Below the pieces are notes generated by a model. The model made no database searches and was not told the origin of the DNA. It saw nothing but the letters and a program-made list of their open reading frames with translations. Below, one piece after another: positions 27,872 to 36,851 of a DNA stretch of 64,000 bases (within the stretch, counting starts at the first letter, position 1; each line of letters opens with the position of its first letter). Origin of the DNA: Mariprofundaceae bacterium. Lineage in GTDB: Bacteria; Pseudomonadota; Zetaproteobacteria; Mariprofundales; Mariprofundaceae. The DNA lies in contig JAJFLC010000001.1 in the NCBI GenBank assembly GCA_021772895.1, positions 1-64,000 on the forward strand, given 5' to 3'. The translations under genes were made by a program, and so were the position numbers.

Positions 27872-30800
27872 TGAAATCTGATAAAAAGATACACATTGGC
27901 CAAGGGTTTAAAAGATCAATTAACCTTCTAGAAGACCAATCAAACAAATCTATTCTTGAAAGTTATATTTGCCCTGCTTCATTAGAGCAAGTGCTATTTT
28001 CCATGGTTCAGCATATTCAAATGGGGCAAGCATCTTTTACTTGGACCGGGCCATATGGAGCAGGCAAGTCTAGCCTAGCTTTATTTACATCAGCCCTAGC
28101 TTCAGGGGAACTTAGCTTACATAAAGTAACATCAAATAAGCTTTCAAAACACAAAGAAGAAATCACCAGTTTTTTCAATTCTCATTTTACACGTCAGATT
28201 TTACCAATAATTGGCCGATTAGAAAACCCTATAAAAACTTTCTCTAAAGCCTTAAATATTGAAAATGACGTAGATACTATCTTTGCAAAACTAACAGCCG
28301 TAGCCAATGAAAACGATGGATTAATTATCTTTGTTGATGAGATGGGTAAGTTCTTAGAGCAGGCCTCTGCAGAAAGTGATGTTGACGTTTATTTCTTTCA
28401 ACAGCTAGCTGAGCTTGCAAACCGAAGTAAGGGTAAAATTATTTTAGTCGGCATATTGCATCAATCATTTGCTGAGTATTCAAGAAACTTACCCAAATCT
28501 TCACGCGATGAATGGATTAAAATTCAAGGCCGTTTCGTTGACCTTTCAGTAAATGCTGCTGGCGAAGAACAGATTGAGTTAATTTCTCGGGCAATTGTTT
28601 CTAAAGATAAACCTAAAGAAATTTCTAAATCAGTCCGTGAAATTTCTAAGTTAATTGTAAAAAATCGACCCGCGAACCTAAATCACTTAGAACAATCTCT
28701 AAATAAATGTTGGCCATTGCACCCAATTGTCGCAGCCCTTTTGGGTCCGGTATCTCGCAAAAGATTCGGGCAAAATCAACGAAGCATATTTTCCTTCTTA
28801 AGTTCTGCAGAACCTTTTGGATTCCAAGATTTCCTTAAAACCACTGAATATTCGAAGGGCATATGCTACACACCATCTATGTATTGGGATTACCTTCAAG
28901 CCAATTTAGAAAGTGCTATTATAGCATCCCCCTCTTCAAAAATGTGGGCTATGGCTATAGATGCTTTAAACAAATGTGCTGTTAGTAGTGATCATGATTC
29001 TTCAATACGTGTATTAAAAACACTCGCTGTCGTTGACCTTTTTAAAGGTATTTCCGGGTTATCTGTGACTATAAACGCTCTAAAATCAGTATTCCCAGAA
29101 GAAAACATTGATGATATTTTGAACCAGCTGCAAGGTTTATCCCTCATCCGCTTTAATAAATATTCTGAAAGTTTTTCTTTATATGAGGGGAGTGACTTTG
29201 ATATTGATGATGCTGTAAATGAAGCTTACAAACATATTACTGATATAGATTTCCAAAAACTACATCAAATAGCCTCTTTTCTGCCTGCCGTTGCTAAACG
29301 GCATTATCATTCAACAGGTGCCTTACGCTGGATGGACATTAGGCTTGCACCAGTTTCTACGATAAAATCTTTATCAGACAATAATGACACTCATTCTTTT
29401 GGAACATTCTCAATGATTATACCAAAAAATGAGACTGAATATACAAAAGCTTACAAACTTATTACGAACCCAAGGTTAACACCCAGCTCAAAACCTAAAA
29501 TATTCAGTTTAGCTTCTGAGTTCGGAAAGTTATTTGAGTTCTCTCGTGAGTTGCTAGCCCTAGAATGGCTTCAAAAGAACTCCTCTGAGTTAAGTGGTGA
29601 TAGAATAGCAAGAAAAGAAGTCGAAAACAGGTGCTCCTTAGTTTCTTCATTGCTAGGGCAGGCTTTAGAACACGCGGTTCATAAAGAAGTATGGTACCAA
29701 AATTCTACGCCTCTTGGGACGCTTACAGGCCTTCAAATGTCATCTCTGTGTTCAGATTTAGCTGACAGTATTTTTCATAAGTCTCCAATATTAAGAACTG
29801 AAATGCTAAACCGAAGTAACCCATCTGGAAGTGCAAACGGTGCATTAAATGCTCTGCTAAAAAGAATGGTACTCCACAAAGGTGAAGAAAGGCTTGGTAT
29901 TGAAGGTTACCCTGCAGAAGGAAGCCTCTTTAAAATAATGCTTGAAGGTACGGGGTTATATTCCAAGGTAACGGATGAATGGCAATACATCTGCCCTGAA
30001 GGAGATTCCTTCAAACTTTCTGAACTATGGGACTTTACAGATGAACTTTTAATTTCCTACCAACAAAATTTCAGTTTAAAGGCTTTATATAAAAAATGGA
30101 GCCTACCACCCTTCGGTATAAAAAGTGGGTTACATGCATTCCTAGTAACAAGTTATTTATTAACTAAAAGAGGACATGTTGCAGTATATCTAAATGACAC
30201 ATATATCCCTGAGGTAGATGATTTATTTATTGACTACCTCGTAAAAAATACAGTCGATATTTCTTTAAGATATGTAAGTGATGATCAAGATAAAAAGATA
30301 ATTCTTTCAAAAATAACTAAGGGATTATCGACAAACAAGTCTCTTAATTTAAACTTGCATGAAAACTCATCTCCTCTAGAAGTATCTCGTGAATTAGTCA
30401 AATTAGTAGATGATCTAAACCCATGGGTATTAAGGACTAGATCATTGTCCCCGAAAACCGCTAAGCTTCGTGAATTAGTTAAGACTGCCCATGACCCTAA
30501 TAAACTAATTTTTGATGATTTAGCATCATTATACAATTTATATGAACAGCCTAGCCTAGGCATTAATGATCTGTCCTTATCTTTAGCTGAGCTTAGTGAT
30601 GCATACCCTAATTTGCTTAAGAGGATAGGGCAGCTAATAATGAGTGAACTTCAGGTAGGCGTAGTTTCCGATGCTACGATCCAAAGGCTCAGGGAAAGGG
30701 CAGAGAATGTTCGTCATGCAAGTGGGGATTTTAGAATTGATGCATTAGCAGCTCGATTATCTACATTCACCCAAACTCAAACGGACATATCAGGGATTGC

Positions 30801-31173
30801 TAGCTTAGCCGCAAATAAACCCATACATGATTGGATTGACCTAGATCTTGATAGAGCTTGTTTAGAGATTGCTGTTTTATGCGAAGGGTTTAAAAAAGCC
30901 GAGCTTTACGCGCGGATAAAAGGCAAGAGGCCAAATAGGCATGCAATCACTTTTACATCGGGCCTGTCAGGTAGTGATAATGTGTATCAACTATCATTTG
31001 ATGTCTTAGAGGACAATAAATCTTGTATTGAAGAGATCAAAACAAAGCTGCTATCTTTACTTGAAAGCGAAGTTGATGATCCATTATTAGCCTTGACAGC
31101 AATCACTGAACTGAGTGTCGACTATATAGAGAAGATTGAATCTCAAAGATCCGTACATGGGATATCTTTATGA
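27871..31173 (+). CDS. sspC: Large P-loop ATPase, SspC-like
   Basis: The 1100-residue protein carries an N-terminal P-loop ATPase: Walker A GPYGAGKSS at 60-68 and Walker B LIIFVDE at 151-157. A sensor-like ILVGILHQ follows. The rest, about 700 residues, is helical and shows no recognised catalytic motif. It lies between SspB- and SspD-like genes, with 1-bp and 4-bp overlaps, so the three are translationally coupled. In the ssp system SspC is the ATPase component needed for modification. Length and order fit; sequence-level assignment is by position and Walker motifs rather than detailed similarity. Confidence 0.75.
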   Translation: MKSDKKIHIGQGFKRSINLLEDQSNKSILESYICPASLEQVLFSMVQHIQMGQASFTWTGPYGAGKSSLALFTSALASGELSLHKVTSNKLSKHKEEITSFFNSHFTRQILPIIGRLENPIKTFSKALNIENDVDTIFAKLTAVANENDGLIIFVDEMGKFLEQASAESDVDVYFFQQLAELANRSKGKIILVGILHQSFAEYSRNLPKSSRDEWIKIQGRFVDLSVNAAGEEQIELISRAIVSKDKPKEISKSVREISKLIVKNRPANLNHLEQSLNKCWPLHPIVAALLGPVSRKRFGQNQRSIFSFLSSAEPFGFQDFLKTTEYSKGICYTPSMYWDYLQANLESAIIASPSSKMWAMAIDALNKCAVSSDHDSSIRVLKTLAVVDLFKGISGLSVTINALKSVFPEENIDDILNQLQGLSLIRFNKYSESFSLYEGSDFDIDDAVNEAYKHITDIDFQKLHQIASFLPAVAKRHYHSTGALRWMDIRLAPVSTIKSLSDNNDTHSFGTFSMIIPKNETEYTKAYKLITNPRLTPSSKPKIFSLASEFGKLFEFSRELLALEWLQKNSSELSGDRIARKEVENRCSLVSSLLGQALEHAVHKEVWYQNSTPLGTLTGLQMSSLCSDLADSIFHKSPILRTEMLNRSNPSGSANGALNALLKRMVLHKGEERLGIEGYPAEGSLFKIMLEGTGLYSKVTDEWQYICPEGDSFKLSELWDFTDELLISYQQNFSLKALYKKWSLPPFGIKSGLHAFLVTSYLLTKRGHVAVYLNDTYIPEVDDLFIDYLVKNTVDISLRYVSDDQDKKIILSKITKGLSTNKSLNLNLHENSSPLEVSRELVKLVDDLNPWVLRTRSLSPKTAKLRELVKTAHDPNKLIFDDLASLYNLYEQPSLGINDLSLSLAELSDAYPNLLKRIGQLIMSELQVGVVSDATIQRLRERAENVRHASGDFRIDALAARLSTFTQTQTDISGIASLAANKPIHDWIDLDLDRACLEIAVLCEGFKKAELYARIKGKRPNRHAITFTSGLSGSDNVYQLSFDVLEDNKSCIEEIKTKLLSLLESEVDDPLLALTAITELSVDYIEKIESQRSVHGISL

Positions 31174-32006
31174 TGAATAATAAAGAGAAACATGTTCTTG
31201 GTATATCAGGTGGTAAGGATAGCGCTGCTTTAGCGGTCTTCATGCGCGACAACTACCCTGAACTAGATATAGAGTATTTTTTTACTGACACAGGTAAAGA
31301 GCTTCCCGAAGTATATGAATATTTAAGTAGGCTTGAAGGCTACCTAGGCAAGCCTGTTCTTCGAATAAACCCTAACCGTGACTTCGATTTTTGGCTCATG
31401 CACCATAATAATTATTTACCATCTCCAAGAGCACGATGGTGCACTATAAAAATGAAGCTTAAGCCCTTTGAAGATTGGGTTAAACCATTTCTAGCTGATG
31501 GTTATAGTGTTTATTCTTATGTAGCAATTAGATCAGATGAAGAGTTTCGTGAAGGGTATCAATCTAATGATGAAAATTTACGAATAAAACTCCCTTTTGC
31601 AGAAAATGGCATTGATAAACAAGCAGTAATTAATATTTTAGAGCACTCTGGGCTGGGAATGCCTGAATACTATAAATGGCGATCACGTAGTGGATGTACT
31701 TTTTGCTTTTTCCAACGCAAGATAGAATGGGTGCATTTAATGAAAGAGCATCCTGAAGCGTTCGAAGAAGCTAAAGCATACGAAAAGAAAGCTACTGAAC
31801 ACGGCTCTCCATTCACATGGTCGGAAAGAGAATCATTAGACGAACTCTCTCGGCCTGAACGTGTGGCGCAAATTAAATCTGACTATGAGAAACGGCTGGA
31901 ACGCGCTAAAAGTAAAAGAATAGCTAACCCATTACGAACACATGAAGAAATTGATTTAGATGAGCTCTACGGTAAATCTAAAGTATGCCTAGCATGCCAT
32001 AAGTGA
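31170..32006 (+). CDS. sspD: PAPS-reductase-like ATP pyrophosphatase, SspD/DndC-like
   Basis: The 278-residue protein has the PP-loop SGGKDS (13-18) that activates substrate with ATP, and cysteines placed to hold an Fe-S cluster: Cys91 (RWCTIK), Cys176 and Cys179 (GCTFC), plus a C-terminal CLAC pair (273, 276). This is the layout of DndC/SspD, which mobilise sulfur for DNA phosphorothioation. It overlaps sspC by 4 bp (ATGA) and ends 3 bp from the convergent kinase gene. The pairing with a cysteine desulfurase in the same cluster supports sulfur chemistry on DNA rather than sulfate assimilation. Confidence 0.85.
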   Translation: MMNNKEKHVLGISGGKDSAALAVFMRDNYPELDIEYFFTDTGKELPEVYEYLSRLEGYLGKPVLRINPNRDFDFWLMHHNNYLPSPRARWCTIKMKLKPFEDWVKPFLADGYSVYSYVAIRSDEEFREGYQSNDENLRIKLPFAENGIDKQAVINILEHSGLGMPEYYKWRSRSGCTFCFFQRKIEWVHLMKEHPEAFEEAKAYEKKATEHGSPFTWSERESLDELSRPERVAQIKSDYEKRLERAKSKRIANPLRTHEEIDLDELYGKSKVCLACHK

Positions 32007-32009
32007 ATA

Positions 32010-32894
32010 TTACGACTCTATTGCCGCTATTAAGTCATCACGAAAGCCTTGAGCGTCTGCATAGCGATTTTTGGGATTCTGTTGAAGAGCCTTAACAAGA
32101 ACCTTGTAAACTTCTTTTTTCCCTCGCCAATCTTTTTCTAACGGAATGCCCGAAGGGTGAAGCCTTGTTGTCACAAACCAAAAAAATGATGCTAGCTGAA
32201 ACACATCAGATGTTTTACCTATCTTGGCAAACCTACCCTTTACCCCAATTGACCTGTTCATGGCTTCGGGTGACATCCAAAATCGCGGACCAATATTCTC
32301 ATTTTCATTTGTAAGGTCAGGCTGCGACTTGTTAATAATCGAATTAAGACCCAAGTCACTAATTACCCACCTGTTCCCAACACAAAGTATATTCTGAGGC
32401 TTAATGTCTCGATGAATAATATCTTGATTATGTAGTGTACTTAGAGCCTCAACTAACCCTCTGAATTGAGCATGATAAATATTTGAATCTATTTTAATGG
32501 ATTTCCTTACGAACTTCATCAAATTCCCGTTGTCAGAAAGCTCCATAATCAAGTAAGAAAGGTTTTTCTCATACACCCTCTTCCGCTGGTTACGTATTGA
32601 CTTAATACGTCCTGAGCATAAATATGAAATGATGTGTGGGTGACCACACCCTTCTAAAGCAAAGCACTCTCTTTTAAACCTGGTCTTGTTCTTGGCGCTG
32701 TCATGAAGAAGAAATTTAATTGCATATTCATCGCCAGTAGCCTGATTGATGCACTTGTGCACAACCGCATTCCCACCACAATCTAGCCGATCCTCAATGG
32801 AAAATATTGAGCCTTGATTCTCAACTCTACTTGGTACTTTATAGATTTTATGCTTTTCATATTGAAGGAAAAGCTCAATCATTTTTTTAGCCAC
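32010..32894 (-). CDS. Hanks-type Ser/Thr protein kinase
   Basis: A compact 294-residue eukaryotic-like kinase without membrane segment or sensor domain. Visible motifs: Gly-rich loop LDCGGNAVV (38-45, lacking the usual first glycine), YAIK with Lys60, catalytic loop HRDIKPQN (161-168), DLG (180-182, usual DFG) and a SPE activation-segment end. All essential catalytic residues are there, so it should be active. It is the last gene of the five-gene minus-strand operon and overlaps the DUF262 gene by 16 bp. Kinases do occur in phage-defence loci, and the tight coupling suggests it phosphorylates a partner encoded here; the target is unknown. Confidence 0.85.
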   Translation of the reverse strand: MAKKMIELFLQYEKHKIYKVPSRVENQGSIFSIEDRLDCGGNAVVHKCINQATGDEYAIKFLLHDSAKNKTRFKRECFALEGCGHPHIISYLCSGRIKSIRNQRKRVYEKNLSYLIMELSDNGNLMKFVRKSIKIDSNIYHAQFRGLVEALSTLHNQDIIHRDIKPQNILCVGNRWVISDLGLNSIINKSQPDLTNENENIGPRFWMSPEAMNRSIGVKGRFAKIGKTSDVFQLASFFWFVTTRLHPSGIPLEKDWRGKKEVYKVLVKALQQNPKNRYADAQGFRDDLIAAIES

Positions 32895-34159
32895 GTATAG
32901 TTATCTTCACTACCTTCTAGACAATCTTGATGACAGATCTTTACTTGACTAAGGAAAACACGGCCTTTTGGGCAACAGTATACATCTTTAAACTGAGTAG
33001 CTTCATTATTGCAAATAACGCAATCATCTATCGATGGCGGGCACATTCCGCTATCCCAGCAATCTATTAGCTCCTTGAACAATGATAGTCGTTTTTGAGT
33101 ATCAAGATCAGGATCATATAATCCAAGAAGTATAAGTCTTAGAAACTCTGCTCTCCACGCTCTACTTGACGATGAATTTGAATCTCCTAAGCATTTTACT
33201 GCGTACTCCCCATACTTTCCAGGCGCATTAGGCTCAATATTTTCATCCAAGATCGTCAAATCTTTTACTAAATCTGTTAACCTTTCTGGGTTCAATACTA
33301 GTTTTTTATTTAATAAATCGCCTGTAATTGTTTCATTATGCAAGTCATTAATTGCTGAAAACAGTGCGTAGAAATCTGCTTTTTGCTTAAATCTAGTGGC
33401 CCTTATTGCAAACTCACTTTCATTAAAAATTAACTCAATATCATTCAGAATGGCAAGAAATTTTTGTTCAACTTTAGATGCATCCTCTTTGCCCCATTCA
33501 GCATACTCGGTATAAAAACTATCAAGACTTTCTTTTTTGTCTTGTATTCCATTTATGAGAATAGCTAATAGTTCTGAAGTAAACTCTACATCCCCTAGTC
33601 GCTTCCTACTCGCTGGAGTAAAAACTTTTGCATTATCCATGTAGTCATTTAATGAAAGTTTCTCACATAGATCCAGAAATACTCCTGGGAAGTCCGCACG
33701 ACGCAACTCTTGTTTATTCAACGCTATTGTGTACCTATTTACTCTACCATACATCTCCCTAAGCTCTGTTTCATTATAATTGGAAACCTCATTAAAATCC
33801 AACTGATAACCCAAAATATCAATTTGTTGATCTTTACTAAGCTCCTTAAACGTTTTACCTTGACCCTCCCCTTGATATGGTTTTGTCAACGCAAAATCGT
33901 TGGCTAAAAAAGAAAGTATCGCCCCTATTCTTTGCTGCCCATCAATCACAATCCTGTATGTGATTTCCCCTTTTATTGTTTGAGCTATGAAAAATTTGGG
34001 CATAGGCAAGTCTCTTAGTATCGAATCAATCAATAGAATCTTCGCCTGCTCACTCCACACGGCTCTTCTTTGAAAGTCCGGCTGAATCTCCAGCCTCCCT
34101 GCTTTTTGCCAATCTCTTACATCCGAGACTGGATGTTGCGTAGAATTCCATTTACCCAT
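32879..34159 (-). CDS. DUF262 (ParB-like/SspE-N-type) protein with C-terminal Cys cluster
   Basis: The 426-residue protein has the DUF262 hallmarks: QPDFQRRAVW (26-35) and the NTPase-like motif DGQQR (73-77). DUF262 forms the N-terminal NTP-using sensor half of SspE and GmrSD. The expected C-terminal DUF1524/HNH nuclease is absent. Instead the tail carries about seven cysteines (CVIC, YCC, ICHQDC) that could bind zinc. It overlaps the PLD gene by 8 bp and the kinase by 16 bp. I infer a phosphorothioate- or nucleotide-sensing subunit whose nuclease is supplied in trans, most likely by the neighbouring PLD protein. Confidence 0.8.
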   Translation of the reverse strand: MGKWNSTQHPVSDVRDWQKAGRLEIQPDFQRRAVWSEQAKILLIDSILRDLPMPKFFIAQTIKGEITYRIVIDGQQRIGAILSFLANDFALTKPYQGEGQGKTFKELSKDQQIDILGYQLDFNEVSNYNETELREMYGRVNRYTIALNKQELRRADFPGVFLDLCEKLSLNDYMDNAKVFTPASRKRLGDVEFTSELLAILINGIQDKKESLDSFYTEYAEWGKEDASKVEQKFLAILNDIELIFNESEFAIRATRFKQKADFYALFSAINDLHNETITGDLLNKKLVLNPERLTDLVKDLTILDENIEPNAPGKYGEYAVKCLGDSNSSSSRAWRAEFLRLILLGLYDPDLDTQKRLSLFKELIDCWDSGMCPPSIDDCVICNNEATQFKDVYCCPKGRVFLSQVKICHQDCLEGSEDNYTWLKK

Positions 34160-35099
34160 TGAGTATTCCCTTGCAGACCAATTTTATTTTTTGTGAATAG
34201 TTTGGTTGTGAAATTTCTATCTCACCTTGCAAAAATACCTGACAGTAAGCTAATAAATTTTGAACCAGCGACTTTACATCTTTTCGGTACGGAGAAGGGT
34301 CATCTTTTAGATCTTCATGCAACAGCTTTGTAAGTTTTCCAAAGTATAGCTCTTGATTATTTTGGCCTTCTAGTTTTGAGATAAGCCATTGAACACACCT
34401 GCTCATAAGTAGCTTATTACTTACCTCACTCTCTTTGATATCAAATGATTCAATTCCTATAAGGTGATGGTCATGAAGTTTTTCATTTCCATTTGGGGTT
34501 CGAGAGCTTGGGTTATACCAGAACAAATCATGAACCCAGATGCCTTCATCATGAGGCAAAGTTCCCACGGGCCATTGGTTCAAATGAATAGAGGGTTCTT
34601 TTTTAATGATACAGTCTTCCATTTTTTGAAGAATTTCATTATTCAGCTCATTAGAAGATTTCTCAATATTTGATATAAAACGTAAATTTTCTTCATTAGC
34701 AGGCACACTAGAACATGCCTCTAAATTTCCTGACCCATATATTTTTAGTCCATTACTCGTAAGGTTTGCGCTCCCTACATAAATCTCATTATCATCTATT
34801 GAATATATTTTAGCATGCAATGAATGCAAACAAGATACCTTCCAACCTCGCTGCATAGCTGTTGATAAAGCAGATATTTGAGTTGCCCCATTAATGATAT
34901 CAGAAGGCTGCAGCTTGCAGACTAAATGCACATGCACCTCTGGTGAGATGTGCTTCTCAAGCCAATCCACAGCTGTTTGTGTAATATACGCTGAAATGAA
35001 CACAATCTTTTTTTCACAACCTGCTATTGATTGCTCTAGCACCTCTCTAAGCTGCTCCCCATCAATTAGTAAGTAGTCAATTGAGGAAACCTTAAGCAT
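34152..35099 (-). CDS. Phospholipase D-like nuclease-family protein
   Basis: The 315-residue protein carries one HKD motif: LHAKIYSIDDNEIYVGSANLT, with His95, Lys97, an Asp at 102-103 and GSxN at 109-112. Proteins with a single HKD usually dimerise to form an active site; the class includes Nuc, the BfiI nuclease domain and the DISARM protein DrmC. The C-terminal half (about 150-315) is of unknown type. Overlaps of 8 bp with both neighbours show tight operon packing. It is the best candidate for the DNA-cutting subunit of this operon. Confidence 0.85.
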   Translation of the reverse strand: MLKVSSIDYLLIDGEQLREVLEQSIAGCEKKIVFISAYITQTAVDWLEKHISPEVHVHLVCKLQPSDIINGATQISALSTAMQRGWKVSCLHSLHAKIYSIDDNEIYVGSANLTSNGLKIYGSGNLEACSSVPANEENLRFISNIEKSSNELNNEILQKMEDCIIKKEPSIHLNQWPVGTLPHDEGIWVHDLFWYNPSSRTPNGNEKLHDHHLIGIESFDIKESEVSNKLLMSRCVQWLISKLEGQNNQELYFGKLTKLLHEDLKDDPSPYRKDVKSLVQNLLAYCQVFLQGEIEISQPNYSQKIKLVCKGILNG

Positions 35100-36849
35100 T
35101 TTTCTTTAAAGCTTTTAAAAAGTCTTGTAGGTGCCCACCCCAACGAGAGCGAATTTTCTCAAGCTCATCTTCATAACTATACAGCTCTTCTTCTGTTCTC
35201 GTATAAGCCATCATCATCAAATCTATTGCATCAGTTAATGCAGGGTCATCCTTTGACAAGGGTTCATATAACTCTGTATAAAACGGATGCTTTTTATTTA
35301 TAATAACGACAGGAGTGCTTCCTCGTGTTTCTATACTAAAAAACTGTTCCCCAGGCCAAAGGCCAAATTCGATATCTATTTTTAAGCCTGTTTTTTCTTC
35401 CGCAATCTTTGCAAGCTCCTCCTTAGAGAGGCCCGTTGCATCTAATTCTAGCTTGTCCAACCACTCCTGAGTCATTTCCTCTTCTGTTTTACTTGCGCCT
35501 TCGATTTGAGCCTTTGTATTTTCATTGGAACCCGCTAGCACCTCATTCGCAACCTTCGTTGACTTAGGCGTTGGGTTACTACCACCTCTATTTCCTTTAG
35601 CTCTATTTTTTATTATATCCATAATTGTTTTATGATTACTAGCAAAAGCCTTACTCAATTGATGCCTAAGATTAAGCTTTAAGTCGTCTTTAAACTCATC
35701 TTCCCAATGCTCGCCATGATCTTCTTTAAACACTTTTTCATCTAACTTCTTAATTCCTCTTACAGATTGTTTGTTATTTGTGACACCAAACAGGTCATCT
35801 AAAATAGGGTTAAATCTAATTTCACAGCCCCACCACCTCTGTACTTCCTCAAGAGCGTTAAAAAAACCAAAATCACCGAAATCAATTTCTCTACATGCAC
35901 GAACAAAGGATATGCCTGTATTATGCGCATAATGCTTTTGCCCGATACCACCTGTTCCACCTTCGTTACTTTGGATTTCAGGCAAGGCAATAGAGAACCT
36001 CATTTCCACAACAGATGTATCACCATTGTCATTATAAGGAACATCAAGCTTAACAATACCGTGGGATATGTTAGTGGCGTCATTCCCATGACCTGGCACA
36101 TTGTTTGGTGTCAATAAATAGGTGGGGTCATTGGCTTTTAATAAATGAACCGCGCGGTCTTTACCTACAGCAACAAGTTTAACATTTACTCGATGTCCAT
36201 AAGAGTTGTCATTATCAAGAAAGTGTCTATAAATTCGGCATAAAGCCTTTTCCATATTTCTATATAGTGTTGTTGACCGTGATATGTCTAATCTATCACA
36301 CTTATCCCAAAGTACTAACGTCCCAGAATCGGCATTATATTTGCCCTCAATCTGCTCAAGTATAGTCACTGGAAGTTCACATTCTACTACCGGGTTGGCG
36401 TTCTGGCTTTTATGTTCTTTTGTTTCATCAACATCTAGGTATGTCTTGAAACAATTGCCATCTTGCCAAGAAAAAACCTCCACTCGACGGCATTGACTTA
36501 CAGATGCGTTTGGCAACCCTATACCAAAACGCCCCATTCCTTTTCTGGTAGTCATCCTAGTACCAACGCCAAATTGTAACGATAGCTGTAGGGTTTCAAT
36601 ATCCATCCCATCCCCATCGTCATATACAGCAACTTGAGTAATCTTTGTAACTTTTCGATTAACCCCTTGAATTACTTCTTCAAAAGTTAGCACTTGAATA
36701 TTTTCTGCGCCTGCTTCAATCGAATTATCAATAAGTTCTGCCAACGCTGAAGCTGTACTTTTATAACCTGCGTCTCGAAATGTTTCTAGAGCCGTGGCTG
36801 CTGGAATTAAAGGGGTATCATATTCCATTGTTTTTGCTATTTCAGTCAT
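35092..36849 (-). CDS. GHKL-family ATPase (HATPase_c_3, MutL/Hsp90/MORC-like)
   Basis: The 585-residue protein (ATG at 36849, GGGGAG at correct distance; an upstream TTG at 36864 is less likely) has the Bergerat-fold ATP-binding motifs: AELIDNS with Glu38 and Asn42, DDGDGMD (about 77-83) and GMGRFGIGLPNAS (about 104-116). The rest is unlike MutL or histidine kinases. Proteins of this class act as ATP-driven DNA clamps and occur in several phage-defence loci. It begins 2 bp after the helicase stop and overlaps the PLD gene by 8 bp. It probably gates or loads the nuclease. Confidence 0.85.
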   Translation of the reverse strand: MTEIAKTMEYDTPLIPAATALETFRDAGYKSTASALAELIDNSIEAGAENIQVLTFEEVIQGVNRKVTKITQVAVYDDGDGMDIETLQLSLQFGVGTRMTTRKGMGRFGIGLPNASVSQCRRVEVFSWQDGNCFKTYLDVDETKEHKSQNANPVVECELPVTILEQIEGKYNADSGTLVLWDKCDRLDISRSTTLYRNMEKALCRIYRHFLDNDNSYGHRVNVKLVAVGKDRAVHLLKANDPTYLLTPNNVPGHGNDATNISHGIVKLDVPYNDNGDTSVVEMRFSIALPEIQSNEGGTGGIGQKHYAHNTGISFVRACREIDFGDFGFFNALEEVQRWWGCEIRFNPILDDLFGVTNNKQSVRGIKKLDEKVFKEDHGEHWEDEFKDDLKLNLRHQLSKAFASNHKTIMDIIKNRAKGNRGGSNPTPKSTKVANEVLAGSNENTKAQIEGASKTEEEMTQEWLDKLELDATGLSKEELAKIAEEKTGLKIDIEFGLWPGEQFFSIETRGSTPVVIINKKHPFYTELYEPLSKDDPALTDAIDLMMMAYTRTEEELYSYEDELEKIRSRWGGHLQDFLKALKKNA

Positions 36850-36851
36850 AG

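Noticed and set aside
25639-32006. Classical dndABCDE system
   Set aside because: There is no DndB, DndD or DndE-type protein; the DUF4007 protein and the 1100-residue ATPase point to the Ssp type.
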